A stretch of 64,000 bases of DNA from an uncultured Bilophila sp. (lineage in GTDB: Bacteria > Desulfobacterota > Desulfovibrionia > Desulfovibrionales > Desulfovibrionaceae), in the NCBI GenBank assembly GCA_910585945.1, contig CAJUHZ010000002.1:1-64000 (forward strand), in the 5' to 3' direction. The notes beneath the pieces were generated by a model. That model was not told where the DNA came from. It worked only from the letters and a program-made list of their open reading frames with translations, and ran no database searches. Below, piece after piece: positions 43,237-52,041 of the stretch (its first letter is position 1; every line of letters begins with the position of its first letter). The position numbers were made by a program, and so were the translations under genes.

Positions 43237-43313
43237 GCGCTCGTAGCTCAGTCGGATAGAGCGACAGCCTCCTAAGCTGTAGGCCGCAGGTTCGATTCCT
43301 GCCGGGCGCACCA
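43237..43313 (+). tRNA. tRNA-Arg (CCU)
   Basis: A 77-nt cloverleaf: acceptor GCGCTCG/CGGGCGC (one G-U), D-arm GCTC-GAGC, anticodon stem ACAGC/GCTGT with loop CTCCTAA (anticodon CCT), T-arm GCAGG-TTCGATT-CCTGC, encoded ACCA end. Confidence 0.96.
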
Positions 43314-43630
43314 GAAATTCCAGCAGATTATATCCTTACTCACAAGAAAATCGCTCTGGGGCACATGACGTCGGGCACATGGCGATGTGGGCTTCTTCGT
43401 CCCCACGCGCCACGCCACGCAAAAATTCCCCAATGATTATAACCCATGCTCGATACAGAGCATTGCCGCCTTGTCTGAAGAGATGACCCGCTATCCCGCA
43501 CGCCATTCACACCGGCAGATCGTGCAAGGCCGTTCGGTGGAATGTCACGGCGGAACGCAGGAAAATCCCCCGCTGGCGCGAACACGCGTCTTGACCACGT
43601 CTTGAGCTTGATCTATAAAGCACTCCGCAC
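43314..43630. other. Spacer between tRNA genes
   Basis: 317 bp between tRNA-Arg and tRNA-Leu. I see no gene, repeat or clear promoter in it. Confidence 0.5.
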
Positions 43631-43717
43631 GCCGGGATGGTGGAATTGGTAGACGCAGCGGACTCAAAATCCGCCGGTGGCAACACCTTGCGAGTTCAAG
43701 TCTCGCTCCCGGTACCA
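43631..43717 (+). tRNA. tRNA-Leu (CAA)
   Basis: An 87-nt class II tRNA: acceptor GCCGGGA/TCCCGGT, anticodon stem GCGGA/TCCGC with loop CTCAAAA (anticodon CAA), a long variable arm, T-arm GCGAG-TTCAAGT-CTCGC, encoded CCA end. Confidence 0.96.
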
Positions 43718-44091
43718 ATTTTTCAGGGGGTTGCATGGATGCAGCCCCTTTTTGCATTTTTGCCTCACCGTGCCTTGCCAGCTCCAAATCGTCGGCCCGA
43801 GCGCGCCGCACGCGCTTGTCTTCGGGCCGTCCATGGGCGCGGGTTCTTCCAGGGAAAGACCAGGTTCAGCCCGAGGACGGACCGCATTGAAACGCCGTCC
43901 GCGAAAAGCCGGTTTTTCCGGCCGGCAAGGGCGGAACAATGGCTGAAGCGGAACAGCGGCAGGGGTGGGAAGGGGTGATTTCATCTTCCCGGGGTGACGG
44001 CAAGACTTCGGGGCGGGGGCGGACAGCCTGCCCCGGGATCAATATCAGCCGCAAAAGACAAGCGGATACAACGAGTTGCGGAATACCGGGC
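43718..44091. other. Spacer with dispersed repeat fragment before tsaE
   Basis: No gene. At 43886-43945 there is a CGCCGTCCGCGAAAAGCCG ... CCGGCCGGCAAGG fragment of the GTCAGCCCTCATGAA family. The tsaE frame extends back into this segment but without a start signal. Confidence 0.5.
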
Positions 44092-44643
44092 ATGTCAAAC
44101 AGTATTTCAACAGTGGACGTTCCCGCGGAAGACGCCCTCCGGCTTGACGACGCCGCGGCCATGCTTCGGCTGGGAGAGGCGACAGGGCGAGTTCTGGCCG
44201 GGGATCATCGCGCGGCAAAGCCGGCGGAGCATGTGCGCGCGGTCTTGCTGCACGGCCCTCTCGGCGCGGGCAAAACAACGTTTGTCCGGGGATTTGTGGA
44301 AGCCCTGCCCGGCAGTGAGGCGGCCGAGGTGTCAAGCCCGAGCTTCACCCTGTGCAACAGCTACCCCACCCGGCCGGCCGTGCTGCACTGCGATCTGTAC
44401 CGTTCCGAAGACCTGACCCCGGACGGCACGCTGGCGAATCTGCCCGAGGAGGTGGACGAAGCGCTCGAAGCCGGGGAAGGGATCGTCCTTGTCGAATGGG
44501 CGGAGCGCCTGCCCGCCGCCGTCAGACCGGCGCAACGGCTGGACATCTATTTTCAGGTGTGCCAGAACAGCCGCTTCGCGCTGCTTGTTCCCCACGGAGC
44601 GGCGGCCGCCCGGGCGCTTGCCGCCCTGAAACAGGCGTTATGA
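44092..44643 (+). CDS. tsaE: tRNA threonylcarbamoyladenosine biosynthesis ATPase TsaE
   Basis: Start taken at ATG 44092 (MSNSISTVDVPAEDALRLDD), giving 183 residues. The Walker A VLLHGPLGAGKTTFVRGF, SPSFTLCNSYP, LHCDLYRSEDL and LVEWAERLP segments are the TsaE signature. It works with TsaB/TsaD to install t6A at tRNA position 37. No binding site is clear. lysC follows after 131 bp. Confidence 0.93.
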   Translation: MSNSISTVDVPAEDALRLDDAAAMLRLGEATGRVLAGDHRAAKPAEHVRAVLLHGPLGAGKTTFVRGFVEALPGSEAAEVSSPSFTLCNSYPTRPAVLHCDLYRSEDLTPDGTLANLPEEVDEALEAGEGIVLVEWAERLPAAVRPAQRLDIYFQVCQNSRFALLVPHGAAAARALAALKQAL

Positions 44644-44774
44644 AAACGCCGCCCCATCGGGCCGCGCGGGAAGCAGGGAGACGACACAACCGTCGAGACG
44701 GCGAAACGCCTCCGGGAATGCCCGGCAGGCCGTGAAACCGACGCGCAAAACCGTTTTCTGCAAGGATTAGGACT

Positions 44775-46010
44775 ATGCGTATTCTGGTGCAAAAATTCGG
44801 CGGAACCTCCGTCGCCGACATTGACCGCCTGAAGATGGTGCGCGGCAAGGTCACGGCGGCGCTTGACCGCGGCTATAAAGTGCTTGTGGTGCTTTCGGCC
44901 AAATCCGGAAAAACCAACAAACTGCTTGCCCTTGCCGGGCGCTGGGCCGAAACCCCGGACCTTGCCGAGGTCGACAGTCTGCTCTCTACCGGGGAACAGG
45001 CGTCGGTGACGCTGTTCAGCATGCTCCTGCGGGATGGCGGCATCAAGGCCCGCTCCCTGCTCGGCTGGCAGATCCCCATTGTTACGGACGACACCTTCGG
45101 CAACGCGCGCATCCTGTCTATTGACGATGCGAAACTGCGCGAAGCGTTTGAAGAAAACGACGTGCTTGTGGTCGCGGGCTTTCAGGGCGTCACGAGAGAA
45201 GGGCGGATCACCACGCTCGGCCGCGGCGGCTCGGACACCTCGGCCGTGGCCCTGGCCGCGGCCCTGGGATCATGCGAATGCGAAATTTATACGGATGTGG
45301 AAGGGGTATTCACCACAGACCCCAACCTCTGTTCCACCGCGCGCAAGCTTGACCGCATCAGTTACGACGAAATGCTGGAAATGGCGTCCATGGGCGCCAA
45401 GGTTCTGCAAATCCGTTCCGTGGAGTTCGCCAAGAAGTATGGGGTTCCCGTGCATGTGCGCTCCACGTTCACCGACAATCCTGGAACGATGGTCACTCAG
45501 GAGGATTCCATGATGGAAGCCGTGCTCGTCTCCGGCGTCGCCTACGACAAGGATCAGGCCCGTGTAACGCTGGAAGGCGTTCCCGATCAGCCGGGCATTT
45601 CCGCGGCGATTTTCCAACCTCTGGCCGCTTCGGGGATCATGGTGGACATGATCATCCAGACGGCCAGCCGCGGCGGCGTCACCGACATGACCTTCACCGT
45701 GCCGCGCAAGGCTCTGGCCGACGCTATCGGCATCATGGAAAGCGTGCTGAAAAGCGTGGGCGGCGCGCGCGTCGTGTCGTCCGGCAATGTGGCCAAGGTT
45801 TCGGTCATCGGCGTGGGCATGCGCAACCATACCGGCGTGGCGTCCAAGGCTTTCGCCGCCCTGTACAGGGAAAACATCAACATCCTGATGATCAGCACCT
45901 CGGAAATCAAGATTTCCTGCCTGATTGAGGAAAAATATGCCGAGCTTGCGGTCCGTACCCTGCACGACGCCTTCAAGCTCGGGGAAAAGCCGCTGGATCA
46001 GGCATCGTAA
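44775..46010 (+). CDS. lysC: Aspartate kinase
   Basis: The 411-residue protein opens MRILVQKFGGTSVADIDRL, the K-F-G-G-T-S nucleotide motif, with GRGGSDTSAVALAAAL and CEIYTDVEGVFTTDP in the kinase domain (1-250). Two ACT domains fill the C-terminus (GVPDQPGISAAIFQPLA; GVGMRNHTGVASKAFAAL), indicating feedback by lysine and/or threonine. It makes aspartyl phosphate for the Lys/Thr/Met pathway. Monofunctional form. Confidence 0.97.
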   Translation: MRILVQKFGGTSVADIDRLKMVRGKVTAALDRGYKVLVVLSAKSGKTNKLLALAGRWAETPDLAEVDSLLSTGEQASVTLFSMLLRDGGIKARSLLGWQIPIVTDDTFGNARILSIDDAKLREAFEENDVLVVAGFQGVTREGRITTLGRGGSDTSAVALAAALGSCECEIYTDVEGVFTTDPNLCSTARKLDRISYDEMLEMASMGAKVLQIRSVEFAKKYGVPVHVRSTFTDNPGTMVTQEDSMMEAVLVSGVAYDKDQARVTLEGVPDQPGISAAIFQPLAASGIMVDMIIQTASRGGVTDMTFTVPRKALADAIGIMESVLKSVGGARVVSSGNVAKVSVIGVGMRNHTGVASKAFAALYRENINILMISTSEIKISCLIEEKYAELAVRTLHDAFKLGEKPLDQAS

Positions 46011-46029
46011 CGCCTCGCCGCATTGACTT

Positions 46030-46070
46030 CCGGGCGGACGCGCCTGGCGCGTCCGCCCGGCACGTTTTTG
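46030..46070 (+). terminator. lysC terminator
   Basis: CCGGGCGGACGCG (46030-46042) and CGCGTCCGCCCGG (46048-46060) form a perfect 13-bp stem over CCTGG, followed by CACGTTTTT. Confidence 0.92.
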
Positions 46071-46177
46071 CGTCCGGCGGCGTTGCCGCTTGCCAGCGCG
46101 CGGGTGATACGCTATGAAGGCGTTTCATGCGACATTTTCAGCCCGGACACGCGGGAACAGTTTATTTTCAATCCATA

Positions 46178-46254
<77 letters not shown>

Positions 46255-46630
46255 GCGATTTCAACGGGCTGGATGGCGTCATCCAGCCCGTTTCAAAATT
46301 TTGGCGCGCTTGCCGGCCGGAACGGGGCAAGAAGGCCCGGACAGATCAGGACGGACAGGTTGACCAGAGTTGGCCGGAAGGGATCAGGGCTGAACAGGCT
46401 CACCCGGGCTGCGTTGGGGCCGGCCCCGCTGAAACGCCGTCCGTGAAAAACCGACGGTTTCCAGCCGGCAGAGAAAAATCGGACAACGCCGCAAGACGGC
46501 GGCAATGCTTGCCGTGCGACGCCGCCGGACGCGCCGGAGCGGCCCTGTGGCGGACGGGGAACGAGGCTGTTCCGGCCGCGAGCCAGAAATCAGGCCCGGA
46601 CAGAAACAAGCCCGTCAAAAACAAGCCGCC
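46255..46630. other. Spacer with repeat fragment after tRNA-Pro
   Basis: No supportable gene. Around 46436-46480 a diverged CGCCGTCCGTGAAAAACCG ... CCAGCCGGCAG fragment of the dispersed family is visible. Confidence 0.45.
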
Positions 46631-46927
46631 TCAAAAATCAAGCCCGTCGAGGAGGCGCATGGCGCGGCCCATATCAAGGCCGGAATGCACGGCAAGCGCG
46701 TCTCCGGCATTGCCGGAAAGCATGCCGAGCGTGGACGAAAGCAGGCTCTGAACTTCTTCCTCGCCCATATCGACGACGCGCGGCGTCGACAGCGTCACGC
46801 GATCTTCCTCGGAAAGCGCGGCTGCCGCGGCGCGGGGATTTTCCGATTCCGCCTGGTTCTGGCCGCGCACTGCGGCAAGGAAATCATTGTGGCTGACGGA
46901 CGAAGAAACAACGGACTGAACGTACAT
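46631..46927 (-). CDS. Small hypothetical protein
   Basis: A 98-residue protein from ATG 46927, nine nt after AGGGGG. It begins MYVQSVVSSSVSHNDFLAAV and has ALSEEDRVTLSTPRVVDMGEEEVQSLL in the middle. The DRVTLS string resembles a segment of FlgM-like anti-sigma and flagellar peptides, but the match is too short to name it. No signal or membrane segment. It is divergent from the CNNM/CBS gene. Confidence 0.6.
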   Translation of the reverse strand: MYVQSVVSSSVSHNDFLAAVRGQNQAESENPRAAAAALSEEDRVTLSTPRVVDMGEEEVQSLLSSTLGMLSGNAGDALAVHSGLDMGRAMRLLDGLDF

Positions 46928-47049
46928 GGGAAACCCCCTGGCAGTGCATGGCAAAAATGAGTATGCACGGAAGGCGAAGCGGCAAATTTGACCCTCGCTC
47001 CGGGCATGTCAAAAAACATGCAAATTTCGATCCATAAACCCTCGCCGGC

Positions 47050-48144
47050 ATGGCGTCCCCAATGCTCCTCCTCATTTTGACCGTTTGCGGCGTTGTCCTG
47101 ATTTCGGCCCTGTGCTCCACGACTGAGGCCGCCCTGTACTCCGTGCCCTGGACCTACATTGAAACCCTGCGCGCGAAGGGGAGCAAGGCGGGGGAACTGC
47201 TGTTCCGCCTGCGTTCCCATGTGGATCAGCCCATTGCCGCGGTGCTCACCCTGAATACAGTCGCCAACACGGCCGGCGCGGCCCTGGCCGGGGCGCTTGC
47301 GGCCGATGTGCTGGGGAGCCGGTGGATGCCCTGGTTCGCGGCGGCCCTGACCCTGCTCATTCTGGCTTTTGGGGAAATCGTGCCCAAAACGCTTGGCGTG
47401 GCCTACGCCTCGGGCTTTTCGGCCTTCATGGCGCGGCCGCTTGCTCTCATGGTCGTCGTGTTCAAGCCGTTCATCTGGCTGTCGGGGCTGTTCGCCCGGC
47501 TGCTGGCCCCGGCGGGCAGCGCGCCCACCGCGACGGAGGACGATATCCGGGCCATCACCAGCCTGTCCCGCGCCTCGGGCGGCATCCAGCCCTATGAGGA
47601 ACACGCGATCCGCAACATCCTGTCGCTGGACGCCAAACGCGTGTACGAAATCATGACCCCGCGCACCGTCGTTTTCTCCCTCCAGGAAGACACCACCATC
47701 GACGAAGCCTACACCCACCCTCAAATCTGGAATTACAGCCGCATTCCGGTATACGGGGAAAACAACGAGGATATCGTGGGCATCGTGCTCCGCAAGGAGA
47801 TCGCCCGCTGCAAGTCGGACGGCAAGAGCGGGGCCGTGCTCGGTGACATCATGCGCCCTGTCCGCTTTGTGCTGGAAAGCCAGACAGTGGACAAGCTGCT
47901 TCTGGAATTCCTCGAATCGCGGCTGCACCTGTTCATCGTGCTTGACGAATACGGCGGCCTTGCCGGCGTGGTTTCGCTGGAAGACGTGCTCGAGGAAATG
48001 CTCGGCCGGGAAATCGTGGACGAAAGCGACGCCGTGGCCGATCTGCGTCAGGCCGCGCGCGAGCGGCGCAACCGCCTTGCCCAACGGCGCGAGCAGGCGA
48101 CGCGCCTGGCGGCAGGCCCCGCGGAACATGGGACCGGAGCGTGA
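47050..48144 (+). CDS. CNNM/CBS-domain membrane protein (HlyC/CorC family)
   Basis: The 364-residue protein has a DUF21/CNNM membrane domain (1-165; STTEAALYSVPWTYIETLR, GEIVPKTLGVAYA) and two CBS repeats (about 205-325; IMTPRTVVFSLQEDTTI, VVSLEDVLEEMLGREIVDE). The usual C-terminal CorC/HlyC domain is replaced by a short basic tail. Family members affect magnesium or cobalt export. The gene ends at a terminator at 48187. Confidence 0.92.
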   Translation: MASPMLLLILTVCGVVLISALCSTTEAALYSVPWTYIETLRAKGSKAGELLFRLRSHVDQPIAAVLTLNTVANTAGAALAGALAADVLGSRWMPWFAAALTLLILAFGEIVPKTLGVAYASGFSAFMARPLALMVVVFKPFIWLSGLFARLLAPAGSAPTATEDDIRAITSLSRASGGIQPYEEHAIRNILSLDAKRVYEIMTPRTVVFSLQEDTTIDEAYTHPQIWNYSRIPVYGENNEDIVGIVLRKEIARCKSDGKSGAVLGDIMRPVRFVLESQTVDKLLLEFLESRLHLFIVLDEYGGLAGVVSLEDVLEEMLGREIVDESDAVADLRQAARERRNRLAQRREQATRLAAGPAEHGTGA

Positions 48145-48186
48145 ACCTACATGGGGCGCAACGATATTCTTTTTTTATGACATTCA

Positions 48187-48217
48187 GGGCATTGGGAAGG
48201 AATTCCCATGCCCTTTT
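48187..48217 (+). terminator. Terminator of the CNNM/CBS gene
   Basis: GGGCATTGGGAA pairs with TTCCCATGCCC (one bulged T) over GGAA, followed by TTTTG, 43 bp after the stop codon. Confidence 0.7.
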
Positions 48218-48370
48218 GACTTGTCCATTCATGCTCGCAGTCCATACATTTGCATCTGTAGATGACATCCCTTTTTTCATTCAATGTATTTTTCGCTTTT
48301 TCAGCCATACTCTCACCCTTCCGACAGGGAACAACATGTCATGCCAATGGAACCGGGTCATTTCTTTCCA

Positions 48371-48564
48371 TTCACCGACAGTCATACTGTCGATGAACTG
48401 GTGGAAAATACCATAGATCAAAGGATATTTCTTGGCAAGATCGCTTTGCGCGGGGCGTTCGATTTATCCGTTGACCATAAAAATCAACCATAAATTCATT
48501 GTGTTAGCGGAGATTCGTCATTGTGTCCGGCTAAGGATTCATCGACAGTATGACTGTCGATGAA
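48371..48564. repeat. Inverted-palindrome pair C before the ccm cluster
   Basis: Two 27-bp inverted repeats with one mismatch lie at 48371-48397 and 48538-48564: TTCAYCGACAG-TCATA-CTGTCGATGAA and its complement. The 11-bp arms are as in A and B but the 5-nt centre differs (TCATA against ATGCA), and it differs in both arms together. Centres are 167 bp apart. The interior contains TTTCTTGGCAAGA, 38 nt from the left arm, like B. Flanking genes are the CNNM/CBS gene and, 400 bp on, ccmE. Confidence 0.6.
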
Positions 48565-48617
48565 CTTCTGACGGTTTTGCCCCTGCCGCCCGGCAGGGGT
48601 GACGTCGTGCCTGCCTT

Positions 48618-48902
48618 ATGCGCCGCTTGCCCATCAAGCCCGCCTGCCCCCCAGATGAAGTCATGAAATACCTTGCGGCCGCCGGCGGATGCGCCGCGTG
48701 CGGCGTGAGCGAGACGCGCGCAAGCGGAACATGGTTCAGCGTGCATCTGTGCGTGACGGAGCGGGTGGACATGGCCGGCTGGCGCTTTGCGCCGGGCCGG
48801 CATCTGAGGGTGCAGGGGAATCATTCCCCTGCCGAGGGGTTTGGGGGCGAGAAGCCCCCAAAAATCCAAACCGCTCCACTGCCGGCCGTATCCCGCGTTT
48901 GA
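48618..48902 (+). CDS. Doubtful small ORF whose 3' third is a dispersed repeat
   Basis: A 94-codon frame (MRRLPIKPACPPDEVMKYLAAAG...) with several Cys in the first part (GGCAACGVSETRASGTWFSVHLC). From about residue 63 it is encoded by the GCAGGGGAAT palindrome unit, so the natural C-terminus would be lost or acquired. Start signal is weak. Could be a truncated gene or chance. Confidence 0.3.
   Translation: MRRLPIKPACPPDEVMKYLAAAGGCAACGVSETRASGTWFSVHLCVTERVDMAGWRFAPGRHLRVQGNHSPAEGFGGEKPPKIQTAPLPAVSRV
48806..48875 (+). repeat. GCAGGGGAAT palindrome unit, copy 1
   Basis: GAGGGTGCAGGGGAATCATT then CCCCTGCCGAGGGGTTTGGG and a GGGGGC/GCCCCC stem. Other copies are at 59630-59690 (minus) and 62863-62905 (plus). 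Each contains the dyad GCAGGGGAAT-S-ATTCCCCTGC. Confidence 0.7.
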
Positions 48903-48971
48903 CTTTGCCCGGCGCACATGCTATCCGATTCAATGGAAGTGAGGGGAGGAGCAGCCGAAACAGGAATCGCT

Positions 48972-49385
48972 ATGAGCAAACAATCCGGCAAGGGCATGTA
49001 TCTTGTGGCCCTCCTTCTTTTTCTCGGCGGCGTCGGGTATCTGACATATACCGGCTTTTCCGAGAACAGTGTCTATTTCCTCAATGTATCCGAAGCATTG
49101 GCCGCGCCGGCAGATCAATTGAAGGCCGCCCGGCTGTTCGGAACCGTTGCGGAGGACGGTCTGACTCCGGCCGAAGACGGCCTGGGAGTGCGTTTCAAGC
49201 TTGAGGACAAGGATCACGCAGCCACCACTCTGTGGGTTGAGTACCGGGGCGCCGTGCCGGACACGTTCAAGGCCGGGGCGGAAGTCATTGTGGAAGGGGG
49301 CGTGGCCGATCCCGGCGCATGTTTTCAGGCAAAGACGCTCATGACCAAGTGTCCCTCCAAATACCAGAAAGAAAACAGGGGCTGA
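48972..49385 (+). CDS. ccmE: Cytochrome c maturation haem chaperone CcmE, CxxxY type
   Basis: Start ATG 48972 gives 137 residues: an N-terminal membrane anchor (about 9-28) and the OB-fold periplasmic domain (FGTVAEDGL, VRFKLEDKDH, VEYRGAVPDTFKAGAEVIVEG, FQAKTLMTKCPSKY). The residue that binds haem covalently is Cys127 with Tyr131 (CPSKY), not the His of HxxxY. That CX3Y variant is known from Desulfovibrio and archaeal CcmE proteins and goes with systems lacking CcmH. It carries haem from CcmABCD to CcmF. Confidence 0.95.
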   Translation: MSKQSGKGMYLVALLLFLGGVGYLTYTGFSENSVYFLNVSEALAAPADQLKAARLFGTVAEDGLTPAEDGLGVRFKLEDKDHAATTLWVEYRGAVPDTFKAGAEVIVEGGVADPGACFQAKTLMTKCPSKYQKENRG

Positions 49386-49818
49386 ACGCCCGCGCTTTCC
49401 GTTCCGGATCACGCCCGAACCCGGGCACGGTTCACGCCGGATCCATGATGGATGCTCCGGGGATCTGTCCGGGCGGCTGGAGTCAGCCCTCATGCAAACG
49501 CCGTCCGTGAAAAGCCGTTTTATCCGGCCGGCAAGGGGCACATGGTGGACGAAGCTGGAGTGAATCCGGCACGGGGTCAGTGCTGGCCCTGCAACGCCGC
49601 CGGACAAAAAAGGCAGCCTTGCAGCAGGGGGGTTCATGAGGGCTGACCGATGGCCCCCGGCATCGGCTTGCCCATAACGCCCGCCGGAAAGACGGAACCA
49701 GACCCGGAACAGACCCGGGGGCAGGCTCCGGAGGGCATGTCCGGAACAGGCGGAAGATGCTCCCGGCCGGAACGCGGGCCGCGTTTGATGCCGACGGACT
49801 GGAATTTCAGGAGACCGC
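49386..49818. other. ccmE-ccmF gap filled by a dispersed repeat
   Basis: No gene. A full copy of the GTCAGCCCTCATG element occupies 49482-49647. A 430-bp gap inside a ccm operon is unusual and seems to result from the insertion. Confidence 0.5.
49482..49647 (+). repeat. GTCAGCCCTCATG element, full copy 1
   Basis: A 166-bp element with perfect inverted ends: GTCAGCCCTCATG at 49482-49494 and CATGAGGGCTGAC at 49635-49647. Inside are CGCCGTCCGTGAAAAGCCG, CCGGCCGGCAAGG, GTCAGTGCTGGCCCTGCAAC and CCTTGCAGCAGG. Full or near-full copies: 60489-60648 and 62714-62868 (opposite orientation). The structure fits a non-autonomous MITE. Confidence 0.8.
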
Positions 49819-52041
49819 ATGTATACCTTCGCCTTTTTGTGCATCACCCTGGCCATGTTCGCGTGCCTGTGCGGCGCGGCGTTCACGGCTGTTTTCCTCT
49901 GGCGACGGCCTGTCGCAACGGCGACGCCAAACGCCGGCGGGAAACGACGCGGAGCGCGCGCCGCCCTTGTCGCGGCCGGGCCGGAGCAGGGAGGGCGGGA
50001 ACTGGCCGCCCTTGAACGGGTCAACCTGTGGGTGACGCTCGGCTTTGTCCTTGCCTCGCTCATTCTTGTCCGCGCCCTGTACGCGCACGATTTTTCCCTG
50101 GTCTATGTGGCCAGTTACACCGATCGCGTCCTGCCGCTTTTCTACCGGCTGACGGCCTTCTGGGCGGGGCAGGCCGGCTCCATGCTGTTCTGGGCGCTGG
50201 CCGTGGTCCTGTGCGGGGCGGCCTTTCAGTTCACCGCGTCCTACCGGGGCCTGAGCGTGGAAACCCGGCTGTGGTACTGGACTTTCTACCTTTCGCTCAT
50301 CGCCTTTTTCGGCCTGCTGCTCGTGACCTGGAACAACCCCTTTCTTGTTTCCCATGCCGTGCCGCGCGACGGCAACGGCCTGAACCCCCTGCTGCAAAAT
50401 CCGGGCATGATCTTCCACCCGCCGCTGCTCCTGCTCGGCTACGGCGGCTTTGTCATTCCCGGCTGTCTGGCACTGGCCCAAAGCATGAGCGCCCGCGGAA
50501 CGGAAGAAACGCCGTGGCCCGATGTGGCGCGGCCCTTCACCATGTCCGGCTGGGCCTTTCTCACCGCGGGCATCGCGCTCGGAGCCTGGTGGGCGTACAT
50601 GGAACTCGGCTGGGGCGGTTACTGGGCGTGGGACCCGGTGGAAAACGCCTCGCTCATTCCCTGGCTGACGGCCACCGCGGCCCTGCACACCCTGGTCATT
50701 CAGACCCGGCGCGGCAAACTGCACGGGGTCAACGTCTTTCTCATGGCCCTGACCACGATTTCCGCGCTGTTCGCCACCTATCTGGTGCGGAGCGGCGTGG
50801 TGCAGTCGGTTCATGCGTTCGGACAGGGGCAGATCGGTTCCATGCTCCTTGCCTTCATTGCGTTCAGCACGGTTGCGGCGCTCCTCATCGCCCGGCGCGC
50901 CACGCACAGGAACAGTTCCGGGCTGGCGGGCGCGGACAGCCGCGATTTTTACCTCCTGCTCACCACATGGACGCTGCTCGCCCTTGCCGCGATCATCCTC
51001 ATCGCCACGCTCTGGCCTGTTCTGACCGCATTCTGGCAGGAGACGGTGCAGGGTCTCGCGCCCGCGCGCCAGCTTGACGCGGCCGGGCATGATCACGGCG
51101 GCGCAAAGGGTCTGACGCCCGCCTTTTACAACCGGGTGTGCATGCCGCTCTTCGCCGGAGTGGTCCTGCTGCTCGCGATCTGCCCCTGGATCGGCTGGAA
51201 GGGGGGGATAACCCGCAAACGCTCCTTCTTCATCGCCCTGGGCGCGATTGTCGCGTCCGGCGTCGTCCTGTTCGCGCTGGGCTATACCCTGCCGGTTCCG
51301 CTTGCCGGCATGGCCGGCGGCATCGGCTGCATCGCGAGCCTCGCCCTGCTCGCCGCGCAAAGACGCTTTCGGATGGATCGCGGCACACTCGCCGCGCTCG
51401 GCATCCACCTCGGGCTGGCTCTCATCGCCGTGGGCATCGCGTTTTCCGGCCCGTACAAGAAGGAAACGCAATCGTCCCTCGCCGTGGGCGAACGCGTGCA
51501 GGTCGGCCCGTTCGATGTGCTGTTCAAAAACCTCTATGAAGGACAAGGCCCCGGCTACGTCTTTGTGGAAGGCGAACTTGAAGTGAGCCGGGACGGCAGG
51601 GTGATCGGCATTGCCTCGCCGCAACGGCGCGTCTACAGCAAATGGGGGCAGATGCAGTTTGCCGAAGCGGCGACGGTTCCCTCACTTGGCGAAGAATTCT
51701 ACGCCTCGCTCGCGGCTGTGGATCGCCAGGGGAAGGCCATGTTCAGCCTGAGCGTGCATCCTCTGGTCAACTGGCTGTGGATCGGCGGCGCGCTCATGTC
51801 GCTCCTGCCCTTCCTCAGCCTGCGCGCCCGGCATGGTCACAGGACGAAGGGCAACGGCGCGGCCGATTGCGCGGAATCCGGAGACGTCACGCCCTGCTCC
51901 GGACTTGCTTCCGAATCCTGCTCCAGGCCGGATCCCGGGGCATGCGGAACGGATGAATCTGATCTGAAGGATGCCGTGCCCGGCAGGGCCGGCCCGAAAT
52001 CGACCCCGGTCCGGAAGAAAAAGTCCGGAGGCAGGGCGTGA
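49819..52041 (+). CDS. ccmF: Cytochrome c haem lyase subunit CcmF
   Basis: The 740-residue polytopic protein starts behind CAGGAGA. It has the haem-handling WWD domain (ELGWGGYWAWDPVENASLIPWL), the LLVTWNNPFL and MIFHPPLLLLGYGGF His-containing segments and about 15 membrane helices, with a basic soluble tail. It ligates haem to apocytochromes. With no CcmH or CcmG found nearby it may act alone with CcmE, as in the System I variant. ccmA starts in its stop codon. Confidence 0.96.
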   Translation: MYTFAFLCITLAMFACLCGAAFTAVFLWRRPVATATPNAGGKRRGARAALVAAGPEQGGRELAALERVNLWVTLGFVLASLILVRALYAHDFSLVYVASYTDRVLPLFYRLTAFWAGQAGSMLFWALAVVLCGAAFQFTASYRGLSVETRLWYWTFYLSLIAFFGLLLVTWNNPFLVSHAVPRDGNGLNPLLQNPGMIFHPPLLLLGYGGFVIPGCLALAQSMSARGTEETPWPDVARPFTMSGWAFLTAGIALGAWWAYMELGWGGYWAWDPVENASLIPWLTATAALHTLVIQTRRGKLHGVNVFLMALTTISALFATYLVRSGVVQSVHAFGQGQIGSMLLAFIAFSTVAALLIARRATHRNSSGLAGADSRDFYLLLTTWTLLALAAIILIATLWPVLTAFWQETVQGLAPARQLDAAGHDHGGAKGLTPAFYNRVCMPLFAGVVLLLAICPWIGWKGGITRKRSFFIALGAIVASGVVLFALGYTLPVPLAGMAGGIGCIASLALLAAQRRFRMDRGTLAALGIHLGLALIAVGIAFSGPYKKETQSSLAVGERVQVGPFDVLFKNLYEGQGPGYVFVEGELEVSRDGRVIGIASPQRRVYSKWGQMQFAEAATVPSLGEEFYASLAAVDRQGKAMFSLSVHPLVNWLWIGGALMSLLPFLSLRARHGHRTKGNGAADCAESGDVTPCSGLASESCSRPDPGACGTDESDLKDAVPGRAGPKSTPVRKKKSGGRA

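Noticed and set aside
43237..43717. tRNA genes considered as integration (att) sites
   Set aside because: No integrase gene and no second partial tRNA copy were seen nearby; flanking genes are ordinary.
48284..48493. A 69-codon frame running through inverted-palindrome pair C
   Set aside because: Starts outside and ends inside the repeat element; no ribosome site; the frame is not kept in pairs A and B.
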